Positions 1-7,761 of a DNA stretch of 27,335 nucleotides are shown in pieces; the first letter of the stretch is position 1, and each line of letters opens with the position of its first letter. The translations under genes were made by a program, and so were the position numbers. Below the pieces are notes generated by a model. That model made no database searches. It was not told the origin of the DNA and saw only the letters and a program-made list of their open reading frames with translations. Source of the DNA: DASZMJ01 sp035551935 (lineage in GTDB: Bacteria > Planctomycetota > Planctomycetia > Isosphaerales > Isosphaeraceae); contig DASZMJ010000460.1 of assembly GCA_035551935.1 (NCBI GenBank), positions 1 through 27,335 on the forward strand, read 5' to 3'.

Positions 1-257
1 CCGCGGGCGGCCGGGACCACCATCCCGCCTGCTGGACCTCGCTCTTCGCCGGCGGGCCGATCCGCGGCGGCCAGGCCGTCGGCGCCTCCGACGCGACCGG
101 CTCCGCCCCCGCGGACCGCCCCGTCACCCCCGCCGAGATCGCCGCGACCGTCTATCACGGCCTCGGCATCCCCCCCGACACCGAGCTGCCGGGCCCCCAG
201 TCGCGCCCGCTCCGCCTGGTGGACCACGGGGTGGAACCGATCGGAGAGCTGTTCTGA
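1..257 (+). CDS. DUF1501 family protein, C-terminal end (5' partial)
   Basis: The open frame entering from the left edge (codons from base 3) ends with TGA at 255-257. The visible 84 residues show the typical tail of planctomycete DUF1501 proteins (sulfatase/alkaline-phosphatase-like fold): GRDHHPACWTSLFAGG, then GGQAVGASDATG, VTPAEIAATVYHGLGI and a final LVDHGVEPIGELF. Members are usually secreted proteins of unknown substrate, encoded next to DUF1549/DUF1553 partners, which is the case here since such a gene follows 145 bases downstream. The N-terminus, including any Tat signal, is outside the window. Family identity is recognised from motif resemblance; the biochemical role is not known. 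Confidence 0.88.
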   Translation, partial: AGGRDHHPACWTSLFAGGPIRGGQAVGASDATGSAPADRPVTPAEIAATVYHGLGIPPDTELPGPQSRPLRLVDHGVEPIGELF

Positions 258-263
258 GAAGAT

Positions 264-374
264 GAAGCGGGGTCCACCACGAAGGCACGAAGGACACAAA
301 GGAAGAAAAACTAAAATATATTAGAAAACTTTCTTCCTTTGTGTCCTTCGTGCCTTCGTGGTGGACCCCGCTTC
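264..374. repeat. Perfect 45-bp inverted repeat with 21-base AT-rich loop
   Basis: Bases 264-308 are the exact reverse complement of 330-374. The loop 309-329 is AT-rich and holds a weaker inner pairing (CTAA/TTAG at 311-314 and 321-324). The arms read GGTCCACCACGAAGGCACG on the left and CGTGCCTTCGTGGTGGACC on the right. It lies between the DUF1501 stop (257) and the DUF1549/DUF1553 start (403). As RNA it would form a very long hairpin, so it may act as a terminator, an mRNA stabiliser or a dispersed palindromic repeat unit. From memory, 'tccttcgtgccttcgtggt'-like strings recur between genes in planctomycete genomes, but this was not checked. No second copy was seen in this window. Confidence 0.95.
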
Positions 375-402
375 TCTTCACCCAACCACCGAGCCCAGCC
401 CC

Positions 403-2859
403 ATGCCCAGGCCGATCGTCCTCGTCGCCCTCTTGCTCGTCCCGCTCGCGGACGTCCGCGCGGACGAGGGGTCCTATGTGCTCTTGCCCGGGTCTGCGGT
501 GCTGTCCGGGCCGAGGGCGTCGCAGCGGTTCCTCGTCGAGGCGGGCGCGGGGGGGATGCTCGTCGGCGACCGGACGGCCGAGGCGACGCTGGCCGTCGAG
601 GACGCGAGCATCGCGGCGGTGGAGGGGGGCGTCGTGGTCCCGAAGCGGGACGGGTCGACCACCCTGACCGCGACGATCGGCGGCCGGGTCGTGGCTCGGG
701 CGGCCATCACGGTCGAAGGGCACGGCGAGACGCGGCCCTGGAGCTTCCGGAACCACGTCGAGGCGGTCCTGACCAGGGCGGGTTGCAACTCGGGCGCCTG
801 CCACGGCGCCGCGGCGGGCAAGAACGGCTTCCGGCTCACCTTGAGGGGTTATGGGCCGGAGATCGATTACGACGTGCTGACGCGACAGGCCCTCGGCCGC
901 CGGATCGACCGGGCACGGCCGGCCGAGAGCCTGTTGTTGCTCAAGCCGACCGGGGCCCTCGCTCACGGCGGCGGCGACCGGCTCGCCCCCGACTCGGCCG
1001 AATATCGGGTCCTGGCGGAGTGGATCGCCGCCGGCGCGCCGGGCCCGAAGGCCGGCGACCCGAGATATGTCAAGGTCGAGGTCCTGCCCCGCGCCGTCAC
1101 GCTCGCCCCCGGCGCGACCCAGCGCCTCCTGGTCCTCGCCACCGACTCCGAAGGCCGCACCGCCGACGTCACCCGCTGGGCGAAGTTCGCGAGCACCGAC
1201 GACTCCGTCGCCAAGGTCGACGACGACGGCCTCGTCCGCGTCTCCGGCCACGGAGAGGGGGCCGTCACCGTCTGGTTCGCCAGCCTCGTCGACCGCGCGA
1301 CCGTCACCGCGCCGTTCGACGCGCAAATCGATCCAGGCATCTATGCCAATGCCCCCCGGCGCAACCCGATCGACGACAGGAACCTCGCCAAGCTCGCGCG
1401 CCTCCGCATCCCGCCGTCGCCCGACGCGGGGGACGACGCCTTCCTCCGCCGCGCCTCCCTCGATGCGACCGGCACCCTGCCGCCGGCCGAGGCCGTCGAC
1501 GCCTTCGCCGCCGACAAGGACCCCGAGAAGCGGGCGAAGCTCGTCGATCGGCTGTTGGACAGCGAGGAATACGTGGATTACTGGGCCTACAAGTGGTCCG
1601 ACCTGTTGTTGATCTCCTCGCGCAAGCTGCCGGCGCCGGCGATGTGGTCGTTCTACCGCTTCGTCCGCCGCGCCGTCGCCGAGGACATGCCGTGGGACGC
1701 CTTCGCCCGCGCGATCGTCACCGCCAGGGGGTCGACCCTCCGCGACGGCGCCGCGAATTACTTCGTCCTGCACCGCGACCCGATCGACCTGACCGAGAAC
1801 GCGAGCATGGCGTTCCTCGGCCTCTCCCTGACCTGCGCCCGCTGCCACAACCACCCGCTCGAAAAGTGGACACAAGATCAATATTATGGCATGGCGAACC
1901 TGTTTGCCCGTGTGAAGCTGAAGGACGGTGCGACGGCCGGCGACGTGGTGGTCGTCGCCGACGTCGAGGGGGACGTCCGCCACCCGCGCACCGGCAAGGT
2001 CCTGCCGCCTCAGCCGCTCGACGGGACCGCGTTGCCGCTCGACGCCCGCGGCGACCGCCGCGCGGCCTTCGCCGACTGGCTGGCACGGCCGGAGAACCCC
2101 TACTTCGACCGCGCGATCGTCAACCGCGTCTGGCGGAACTTCTTCGGCCGCGGCCTGATCGACCCCGAGGACGACCTCCGCGCCACCAACCCGCCGAGCG
2201 ACGAGGCGTTGCTCGACTGGCTCGTCGCCGACTTCCGCGCGCACGGCCGCTCGGTCAAGCACCTGATCCGCACGATCATGAATTCGGCCGCTTATGCGCG
2301 GTCGAGCGTGCCGTTGCCCGGCAACGAGTCGGACGCGAAGTTCCTCAGCCATTACCCGGTGAAGCGACTGCCGGCGGAGGTCCTTCTCGACGCGCTCGCG
2401 CGGGTGACCGGCGTGCCGACGCCGTTCAACGGGTATCCCGCCGGCTGGCGGAGCTTGCAACTGCCGGACGCCAAGGTCGCCAGCACCTTCCTCGACGCCT
2501 TCGGCCGTCCCGAGCGCGAGGCGACCTGCTCGTGCGAGCGCTCGGCCGAGCCGTCCGTCGCCCAGGCCCTGCACCTGGCCAACGGCCCGACGCTCAACGA
2601 CAAGCTCCGCGCCGACTCCGGCGCCGTCGCCCGCGCGATCGCCGCCGGGCTCGACGACGCCAACATCCTCGACCGGCTCTACCGTTCCGCCCTCTCCCGC
2701 CACCCCACCCCGGCCGACCGCGCCCGCCTGCTCGCCATCCTCGCCGACGCCAACGCCGGCGAGGCCGACCCCGCCAAGGCCAAGGCGAGCCGCCGGCAGG
2801 CGATCGAGGACGTGTACTGGGGCGTCCTGACGGGTAAAGAGTTCCTCTTCAATCACTGA
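403..2859 (+). CDS. Secreted DUF1549/DUF1553 (PSCyt2/PSD1) protein with Ig-like domains
   Basis: An 818-residue protein. The chosen ATG (403) begins with a signal peptide (MPRPIVLVALLLVPLADVRA); the upstream in-frame ATG at 358 lies inside the inverted repeat and would add 15 residues before the signal. Order of parts: a Big2-like Ig segment (about 25-105), a cytochrome-like segment with a CX4CH motif (Cys128, Cys133, His134), a second Big2-like segment (about 225-310), DUF1549 (about 320-530) with CARCH (Cys478, Cys481, His482) as a possible haem c site, and DUF1553 (about 560-818) including the NRVWRNFFGRGLI motif. The family is abundant in planctomycetes and is thought to be extracytoplasmic and possibly redox-linked, with unknown substrate. 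It stands between DUF1501 and PSCyt1-WD40 genes, the usual partners. No clear Shine-Dalgarno site precedes it. Confidence 0.92.
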   Translation: MPRPIVLVALLLVPLADVRADEGSYVLLPGSAVLSGPRASQRFLVEAGAGGMLVGDRTAEATLAVEDASIAAVEGGVVVPKRDGSTTLTATIGGRVVARAAITVEGHGETRPWSFRNHVEAVLTRAGCNSGACHGAAAGKNGFRLTLRGYGPEIDYDVLTRQALGRRIDRARPAESLLLLKPTGALAHGGGDRLAPDSAEYRVLAEWIAAGAPGPKAGDPRYVKVEVLPRAVTLAPGATQRLLVLATDSEGRTADVTRWAKFASTDDSVAKVDDDGLVRVSGHGEGAVTVWFASLVDRATVTAPFDAQIDPGIYANAPRRNPIDDRNLAKLARLRIPPSPDAGDDAFLRRASLDATGTLPPAEAVDAFAADKDPEKRAKLVDRLLDSEEYVDYWAYKWSDLLLISSRKLPAPAMWSFYRFVRRAVAEDMPWDAFARAIVTARGSTLRDGAANYFVLHRDPIDLTENASMAFLGLSLTCARCHNHPLEKWTQDQYYGMANLFARVKLKDGATAGDVVVVADVEGDVRHPRTGKVLPPQPLDGTALPLDARGDRRAAFADWLARPENPYFDRAIVNRVWRNFFGRGLIDPEDDLRATNPPSDEALLDWLVADFRAHGRSVKHLIRTIMNSAAYARSSVPLPGNESDAKFLSHYPVKRLPAEVLLDALARVTGVPTPFNGYPAGWRSLQLPDAKVASTFLDAFGRPEREATCSCERSAEPSVAQALHLANGPTLNDKLRADSGAVARAIAAGLDDANILDRLYRSALSRHPTPADRARLLAILADANAGEADPAKAKASRRQAIEDVYWGVLTGKEFLFNH

Positions 2860-2908
2860 GGACATGGCGAGACCGCGGAGATTCGCCCTTCCCCGACGCG
2901 AGGCCCCG

Positions 2909-5900
2909 ATGACCTTCCCCGCCTTGGTGCTCGCGCTCGCCCTGCCGGCCGACGGGCCGACGGTCCGGTTCCGGAAGGACGTGGCGCCGATCCTCGTCAA
3001 GAAGTGCCTGGGCTGCCACAACGAGGAGAAGGCGAAGAACGGCCTGAACATGGCCACGTTCGAGCTCCTGAAGAAGGGCGGGACGGCCAGCGGCGCCGAG
3101 ATCCTCGTCGCGGGCGACCCGGACGCGAGCGCGCTCGTCGAGTCGATCCGGGCCGATGCGCAGCCGAGGATGCCCTACAAGCTGCCGCCGCTGAGCGACG
3201 CGGAGATCGCCGTCATCGAGCGCTGGGTCAAGGGGGGGGCGATGTTCGACGGGCCGGCCGAGTCGGCGCGGCTGGCGGAGCTGGTCGACCCTCTCGCGGA
3301 CCTGCCGAAGGTCCGCCTCACGGCGACGGTGGCCGAGCCGATCGTCGCGGTCGCCTTCGCGCCCGACGGCAAGGCGATCGCCGCGGGGCAGGGGGGGAAG
3401 CTGCTGCTGTTCGACGCGGGGACGAATCGACTTGTCCACATGTTCGAGGGACACCTCGGCGCGATCAACGCTGTCCGGTTCACGACGGACGGCAAGCGCG
3501 TCGTCGCCGCGGGGGGACGGCCGGGGATGTTCGGGGCGATCACGGCCTGGGACCTGGCGACGAAGGCCCGCACACTCCAGCTCCGCGGTCACGCCGATGC
3601 CATCCTCGCCGCCGACCTGGCGCCCGACGGCAAGACGCTCGCCACCGCGAGCTACGACCGGCTCGTCAAGCTCTGGGACCTCGACGCGGGCAAGGAATTG
3701 AGGACGCTCAAGGAGCACACCGACGCCGTCTACGCCGTCGCCTTCGCGCCCGACGGTAAGACGCTGGTATCGGCCTCGGGCGACCGGACGGCGAAGGTCT
3801 GGGACGTGGCCACGGGCAAACGGCTCGTCACGCTCTCGGGCGCGACGGCGGAGCTCTACGCGGTCGCGTTCGGCCCGGACGGCCGGCTTGTGGTGGCTGG
3901 CGGCGTCGATCGGTCGATCCGCGCGTGGTCCCTGCGGGGCGAGTCGGCCGAGCTCGTGCGCTCGGTGTTCGCACACGATGCCGCGGTGGTGCGACTGGTC
4001 GTCGCGCCGGACAGCAAGACACTCTACTCGAGCGGTGAGGACAGGGACGTGAAGGCGTGGGACCTGGCCACGCTCGAGCCCATCGCCGCGATCAGTGACC
4101 AGCCCGACTGGCCGCAAGCCGTGGCGGTCGCCCCCGACAACAAGCGGCTCGCCGTCGGCCGATATGATGGTTCCTTGGCGCTCTTCGATCCGGCCTCGCG
4201 CAAGGCCGTCGCGACCCTTCGAGATGCTCCGAGAAATGAGAATACCTCCAAGGATGGACGGCCCGCGCCGGCCCGGAGCGCGACGCTCGAACGGCCGTCG
4301 CCGCGCGGAGGATCGAGGGGGACGACGGTCCGCGTGGACCTCCGCGGCCGCGGGGTCGGCCGGGCCGATTTCGTCGTCTTCGACGAGCCGGGCCTGACGG
4401 CGACGATCCTCCCGAACGAGAAGGACGAGCCCGATCATGTCAAGATCGAGGTGACGATCGCCCCCGGGGTGAGCGTCGGCGTCCACCGGCTCCGGGTCCG
4501 GACCCCGCTGGGCGTGCCGCCCTCGCAACCGTTCGCCGTGTCGGCCTATCCCGAGGTCGCCGAGGCCGGAGGCAAACCGGTCTCGTTGCCCGCGACCCTC
4601 GTCGGCGCCATCGACAAGCCGGGGGACGTGGATCATTTCCAGTTCGCGGCGAAGGCGGGCGAGGTGATCGTCTTCGAGGCGACGACCCGATCGAACGGCT
4701 CCGCGCTCGACGCGACCCTCTCCGTGCTCGACGACCGCGGCCGGGTCGTCGCCGAGGCGACCGGGGCGGGCGACGAGCCGATCCTCCGGTTCCAGGCCCC
4801 GCGCGACGGCGACTGGACCCTCCGCGTCGCCGATGCCGAGGCGGGCGGGTCGACGAACCATGACTATCGCATCCAGGCCGGCAAGACGCCGATGGCGTCG
4901 TGGTGGTTGCCGCTGGCGATCCGTGCCGGAGAATCGGCGAACGTCTCCTTCTTTGGTGGGCTGGCGGAAGGAACCCCGTTCGCGGGGGTCACTGCGCCGG
5001 CCACCGCCGCGCCGGGTGAACTCCTGAGTGCTCAACCCTCCGCAACCGGGTCGCACTGGGCCGGTCCGATGCCGAAGGTGGTCGTCGTCGAGGGGCCGCA
5101 GGCCGAGGAGGGTGGAGGCCAGGACCAGCCCTCCGAGGCGCTGTCGATCGAAGTGCCGGGCGGGGTCTCGGGATTCATCGAACGGTCGGGGGATGTCGAT
5201 TTCTATGCGTTCGAGGCCAAGAAGCATGAGCGACGGATTGTTGAAGTCTTCGGCCGGCGGCTCGGGTCGCCGATCGACCCGGTGATCGAGGTGCTCGACG
5301 CCGACGGGAAGCCGCTGCCGAGGGCGGTCCTGAGGCCGGTCGCCGAGACGACGATCGCCTTCCGCGATCACGGTTCGATGGGCCGGAACATCCGACTGGT
5401 GGACTGGAAGGAGCTGGCCGTCGGCGACTTCCTGCTCGCCGGCCGCGAGCTGATGCGGCTCGCCGAGCTGCCGAGGAACCCCGATGACGACGCGGTCTTC
5501 GAGGGCCAGGGGTTCGCCCGGTTCAACTCCGGCGAGCGGGTCGCCTACCTCGGCACGACCCCGGAGCAGCATCCGTTCTCGCAGCCGCTCTACAAGGTCG
5601 AGGTCCACCCCCCCGGCGCGACCTTCCCGCCGGGTGGCGTCCCCCCGGTCACGCTTTACTATCGCAACGACGACGGCGGGCCCGGCCTGGGCAAGGATTC
5701 GCTCGTCGAGTTCGACCCGCCGGCCGACGGCCGTTATCTCGTCCGCGTCGAGGACGTGCGCGGGCTCGGGGGCGACGAATTCGCGTATCATCTCGTGGTG
5801 CGAAGGCCCCGGCCCGACTTCACCCTCAGCCTCAGCACCGACGACCCGAACGTGCCGCGCGGCGGCGCGGCGATCGTCACCGCGACGATCGTGCGGCGCG

Positions 5901-6541
5901 ACGGCTTCGACGGCGCCGTGGACGTACGGGCCGAATCCTTGCCGCCGGGCATCACCGCGACCACCGCGCGGATCGCGCCCGGCGCGACGTCGGCCGATTT
6001 CGTGCTGTCGGCCGACCCCGACGCGCCGGCGACCTCGCCTCCCTCGTGGCGCGTGGTGGCCGAAGCGGGGCCGATCCGCCACGAATATGACCCCGGCGGC
6101 CCGCGCGGGGGCTGGGTCGCGGTCACGCCGGCGCCGGAGCTGAAGGTCGAGGCGAAGCCGGCTCGGGTCGCGATCCGGCCGGGCGAGAAGGTGTCGTTCA
6201 CCTTCAAGGTCGATCGTGCCGGCGGGCTCTCGGGGCGGGTGCCGATCGACGTGCGGAACTTGCCGGCCGACGTCCGCGTTCTCGACATCGGCCTGAACGG
6301 CGTGCTCGTGACCGAGGTCCAGGTCGAGCGGGCCGTCGTCCTGTACGCCGACCCGAGGGCCAGGGCCGGCGCGCGGCCGTTCTACGCATCGGCGCGGCTG
6401 GAATTGCTCGGCGAGGCGCGCGGCGGCAACGGCCGGCCGGTGATCGACGCCACCCGATCCTTCGCGTCGGCACCGATCCTGCTAGAGGTGTTGCCGCCGT
6501 CGGCGACGACCGCCGCGACCGCCGCCGCGCGACGGCCCTGA
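2909..6541 (+). CDS. PSCyt1 cytochrome-like / WD40 beta-propeller / PPC-domain protein
   Basis: A 1210-residue protein. The ATG at 2909 follows GCGAGG with 5-base spacing and gives a short hydrophobic signal-like N-terminus (MTFPALVLALALPADG). An alternative ATG at 2864 adds 15 Arg-rich residues. Residues about 20-125 form a PSCyt1 (cytochrome c-like) domain with CLGCHN (Cys33, Cys36, His37), a CxxCH haem-binding signature. About seven WD40 blades follow (roughly 140-440), with clear repeats such as VYAVAFAPDGKTLVSASGD. Then come Ig/IPT-like strands and pre-peptidase C-terminal (PPC)-like segments ('GDVDHFQF', 'GDVDFYAF') to the end. It starts 49 bases after the DUF1549/DUF1553 gene and is probably co-transcribed with it. 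A surface or periplasmic scaffold or redox partner is inferred from domain type only; no enzymatic activity can be assigned. Confidence 0.9.
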   Translation: MTFPALVLALALPADGPTVRFRKDVAPILVKKCLGCHNEEKAKNGLNMATFELLKKGGTASGAEILVAGDPDASALVESIRADAQPRMPYKLPPLSDAEIAVIERWVKGGAMFDGPAESARLAELVDPLADLPKVRLTATVAEPIVAVAFAPDGKAIAAGQGGKLLLFDAGTNRLVHMFEGHLGAINAVRFTTDGKRVVAAGGRPGMFGAITAWDLATKARTLQLRGHADAILAADLAPDGKTLATASYDRLVKLWDLDAGKELRTLKEHTDAVYAVAFAPDGKTLVSASGDRTAKVWDVATGKRLVTLSGATAELYAVAFGPDGRLVVAGGVDRSIRAWSLRGESAELVRSVFAHDAAVVRLVVAPDSKTLYSSGEDRDVKAWDLATLEPIAAISDQPDWPQAVAVAPDNKRLAVGRYDGSLALFDPASRKAVATLRDAPRNENTSKDGRPAPARSATLERPSPRGGSRGTTVRVDLRGRGVGRADFVVFDEPGLTATILPNEKDEPDHVKIEVTIAPGVSVGVHRLRVRTPLGVPPSQPFAVSAYPEVAEAGGKPVSLPATLVGAIDKPGDVDHFQFAAKAGEVIVFEATTRSNGSALDATLSVLDDRGRVVAEATGAGDEPILRFQAPRDGDWTLRVADAEAGGSTNHDYRIQAGKTPMASWWLPLAIRAGESANVSFFGGLAEGTPFAGVTAPATAAPGELLSAQPSATGSHWAGPMPKVVVVEGPQAEEGGGQDQPSEALSIEVPGGVSGFIERSGDVDFYAFEAKKHERRIVEVFGRRLGSPIDPVIEVLDADGKPLPRAVLRPVAETTIAFRDHGSMGRNIRLVDWKELAVGDFLLAGRELMRLAELPRNPDDDAVFEGQGFARFNSGERVAYLGTTPEQHPFSQPLYKVEVHPPGATFPPGGVPPVTLYYRNDDGGPGLGKDSLVEFDPPADGRYLVRVEDVRGLGGDEFAYHLVVRRPRPDFTLSLSTDDPNVPRGGAAIVTATIVRRDGFDGAVDVRAESLPPGITATTARIAPGATSADFVLSADPDAPATSPPSWRVVAEAGPIRHEYDPGGPRGGWVAVTPAPELKVEAKPARVAIRPGEKVSFTFKVDRAGGLSGRVPIDVRNLPADVRVLDIGLNGVLVTEVQVERAVVLYADPRARAGARPFYASARLELLGEARGGNGRPVIDATRSFASAPILLEVLPPSATTAATAAARRP

Positions 6542-6554
6542 GACCGCGAGGCCC

Positions 6555-7745
6555 ATGCCCTTGCCCATCATGCAGCGCCGACGGCGATACTTCCGCCTCC
6601 TGAGGTCCCGCCGAGGGGCGGCGCGCGAGGCGATCGTCGACGCCCTGGCGCGTTGGAACCGGAACCAACTGGTCCGGATCGGCGTGGTGCTGGTCGTCGC
6701 CTGGGTCGCCGGCGCCACGGTGATCCACCTGGCCGAGCGGGGGGGCAACGAGGCATTCAACACGTGGGCCGAGTCGTTCTGGAGCGTCTGGGTGATGCTC
6801 TTCGCCGGGCCGGAGGGCTCGCCCAAGACGGCCGTCGGCCGATTCGTGGCGATGATCCTGCTCGGCACCGGGGTCGGCCTCGTCGGCCTGTTCACCGGGA
6901 CGGTCGCGTCGATCTTCGTCGAGCGGCAACTGCGGAGACGCGAGGTGAGCAATTTCGAGATGGACGAACACCTGGTCCTCTGCAACTGGGCCCCGCGCGG
7001 GCTCCAGTGGATCCGCGAGGTCCACAGCAAGATCATCAAGGACAAGCGCCCGGTCGTCATCGTCCACGACTCGCCGGACGCGATCGAGCTGCCCGACAAG
7101 CAGGACGAGCCGGCGTTCAACGACGTCTACATCGTCAAGGGCGACCCGACCAGCGAGGTGACGCTCCGCCGCGCCAAGGTCCCCAACGCCCACTCGGTCG
7201 TCGTCCTGACCGACGACCGCCAGGGGGAGTACGCCGACGGCAAGTCGATCCTGACCTGCGTCGCCATCCGCAACATCTGCCGCGGCGAACGGCAGCCGAA
7301 CGTCGCCGTCGAGTGCCGCAACCCGAACAACCGCCACCACCTCCGCAAGGCGGGCGCCGACGAGATCATCTCGTCGGACGAGCTGGGCCTCCGCCTGCTC
7401 GCCCGCACGGCCTTGTTCCACGGCATGACCCGCGTCTACCAGGAACTCTTGACCGTCGGCCACGACGCCAACGAGATGTTCCTGATGCCCCTGCCGCGGG
7501 AGCTCGTCGGCCGCGACTTCGTCGAGATCTCGGGCATGTTCCTCCGCCACCGCGACGACCGCCGCTCGGCGCTGCTGGTCGGCATCATGCGCGGCGAGGA
7601 GATGATCCTCAACCCCGTCGGCGGCGAGGCCGGCCCGCTCAAGGAGGACGACGAGCTGATCCTCCTCTGCCGCGTCGTCCTCGACCCCGAGCAGCCCCTG
7701 CCGACCGACCCCCCCATCCACTCGGCAGCCGCGCCGGCCGGCTGA
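6555..7745 (+). CDS. Two-TM channel-like protein with RCK/TrkA-N domain
   Basis: A 396-residue membrane protein. A basic N-terminus (RRRRYFRLLRSRR) is followed by TM1 (about 40-60), a pore-helix-like stretch (about 73-85) and TM2 (about 93-118). A cytosolic Rossmann-type RCK/TrkA-N domain follows (about 133-260: HLVLCNW, VVIVHD, VYIVKGDPTSE, AHSVVVLTDD), then an RCK-C-like tail. This is the architecture of prokaryotic ligand-gated K+ channels and the CASTOR/POLLUX group. The selectivity filter is unusual: where TVGYGD is expected the sequence reads FAGPEGSPK, so K+ selectivity is doubtful. The first Rossmann glycine motif is also degenerate (CNWAPRG), as in CASTOR-like proteins. The gene starts 13 bases after the WD40 gene and ends 16 bases before the next one, suggesting a common transcript. 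Another in-frame ATG lies at 6570. Confidence 0.85.
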   Translation: MPLPIMQRRRRYFRLLRSRRGAAREAIVDALARWNRNQLVRIGVVLVVAWVAGATVIHLAERGGNEAFNTWAESFWSVWVMLFAGPEGSPKTAVGRFVAMILLGTGVGLVGLFTGTVASIFVERQLRRREVSNFEMDEHLVLCNWAPRGLQWIREVHSKIIKDKRPVVIVHDSPDAIELPDKQDEPAFNDVYIVKGDPTSEVTLRRAKVPNAHSVVVLTDDRQGEYADGKSILTCVAIRNICRGERQPNVAVECRNPNNRHHLRKAGADEIISSDELGLRLLARTALFHGMTRVYQELLTVGHDANEMFLMPLPRELVGRDFVEISGMFLRHRDDRRSALLVGIMRGEEMILNPVGGEAGPLKEDDELILLCRVVLDPEQPLPTDPPIHSAAAPAG

Positions 7746-7761
7746 CGGCGGAGGAGCGACG

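Noticed and set aside
124..3057. 977-codon open frame on the minus strand opposite the DUF1501/DUF1549 genes
   Set aside because: It is antisense to clearly recognisable domains; long open antisense frames follow from extreme GC3 bias. The translation is low-complexity Arg/Gly/Val without family features.
2849..6082. 1077-codon open frame on the minus strand opposite the WD40 gene
   Set aside because: Same cause: the sense strand has CxxCH, WD40 and PPC motifs, the antisense translation shows none.
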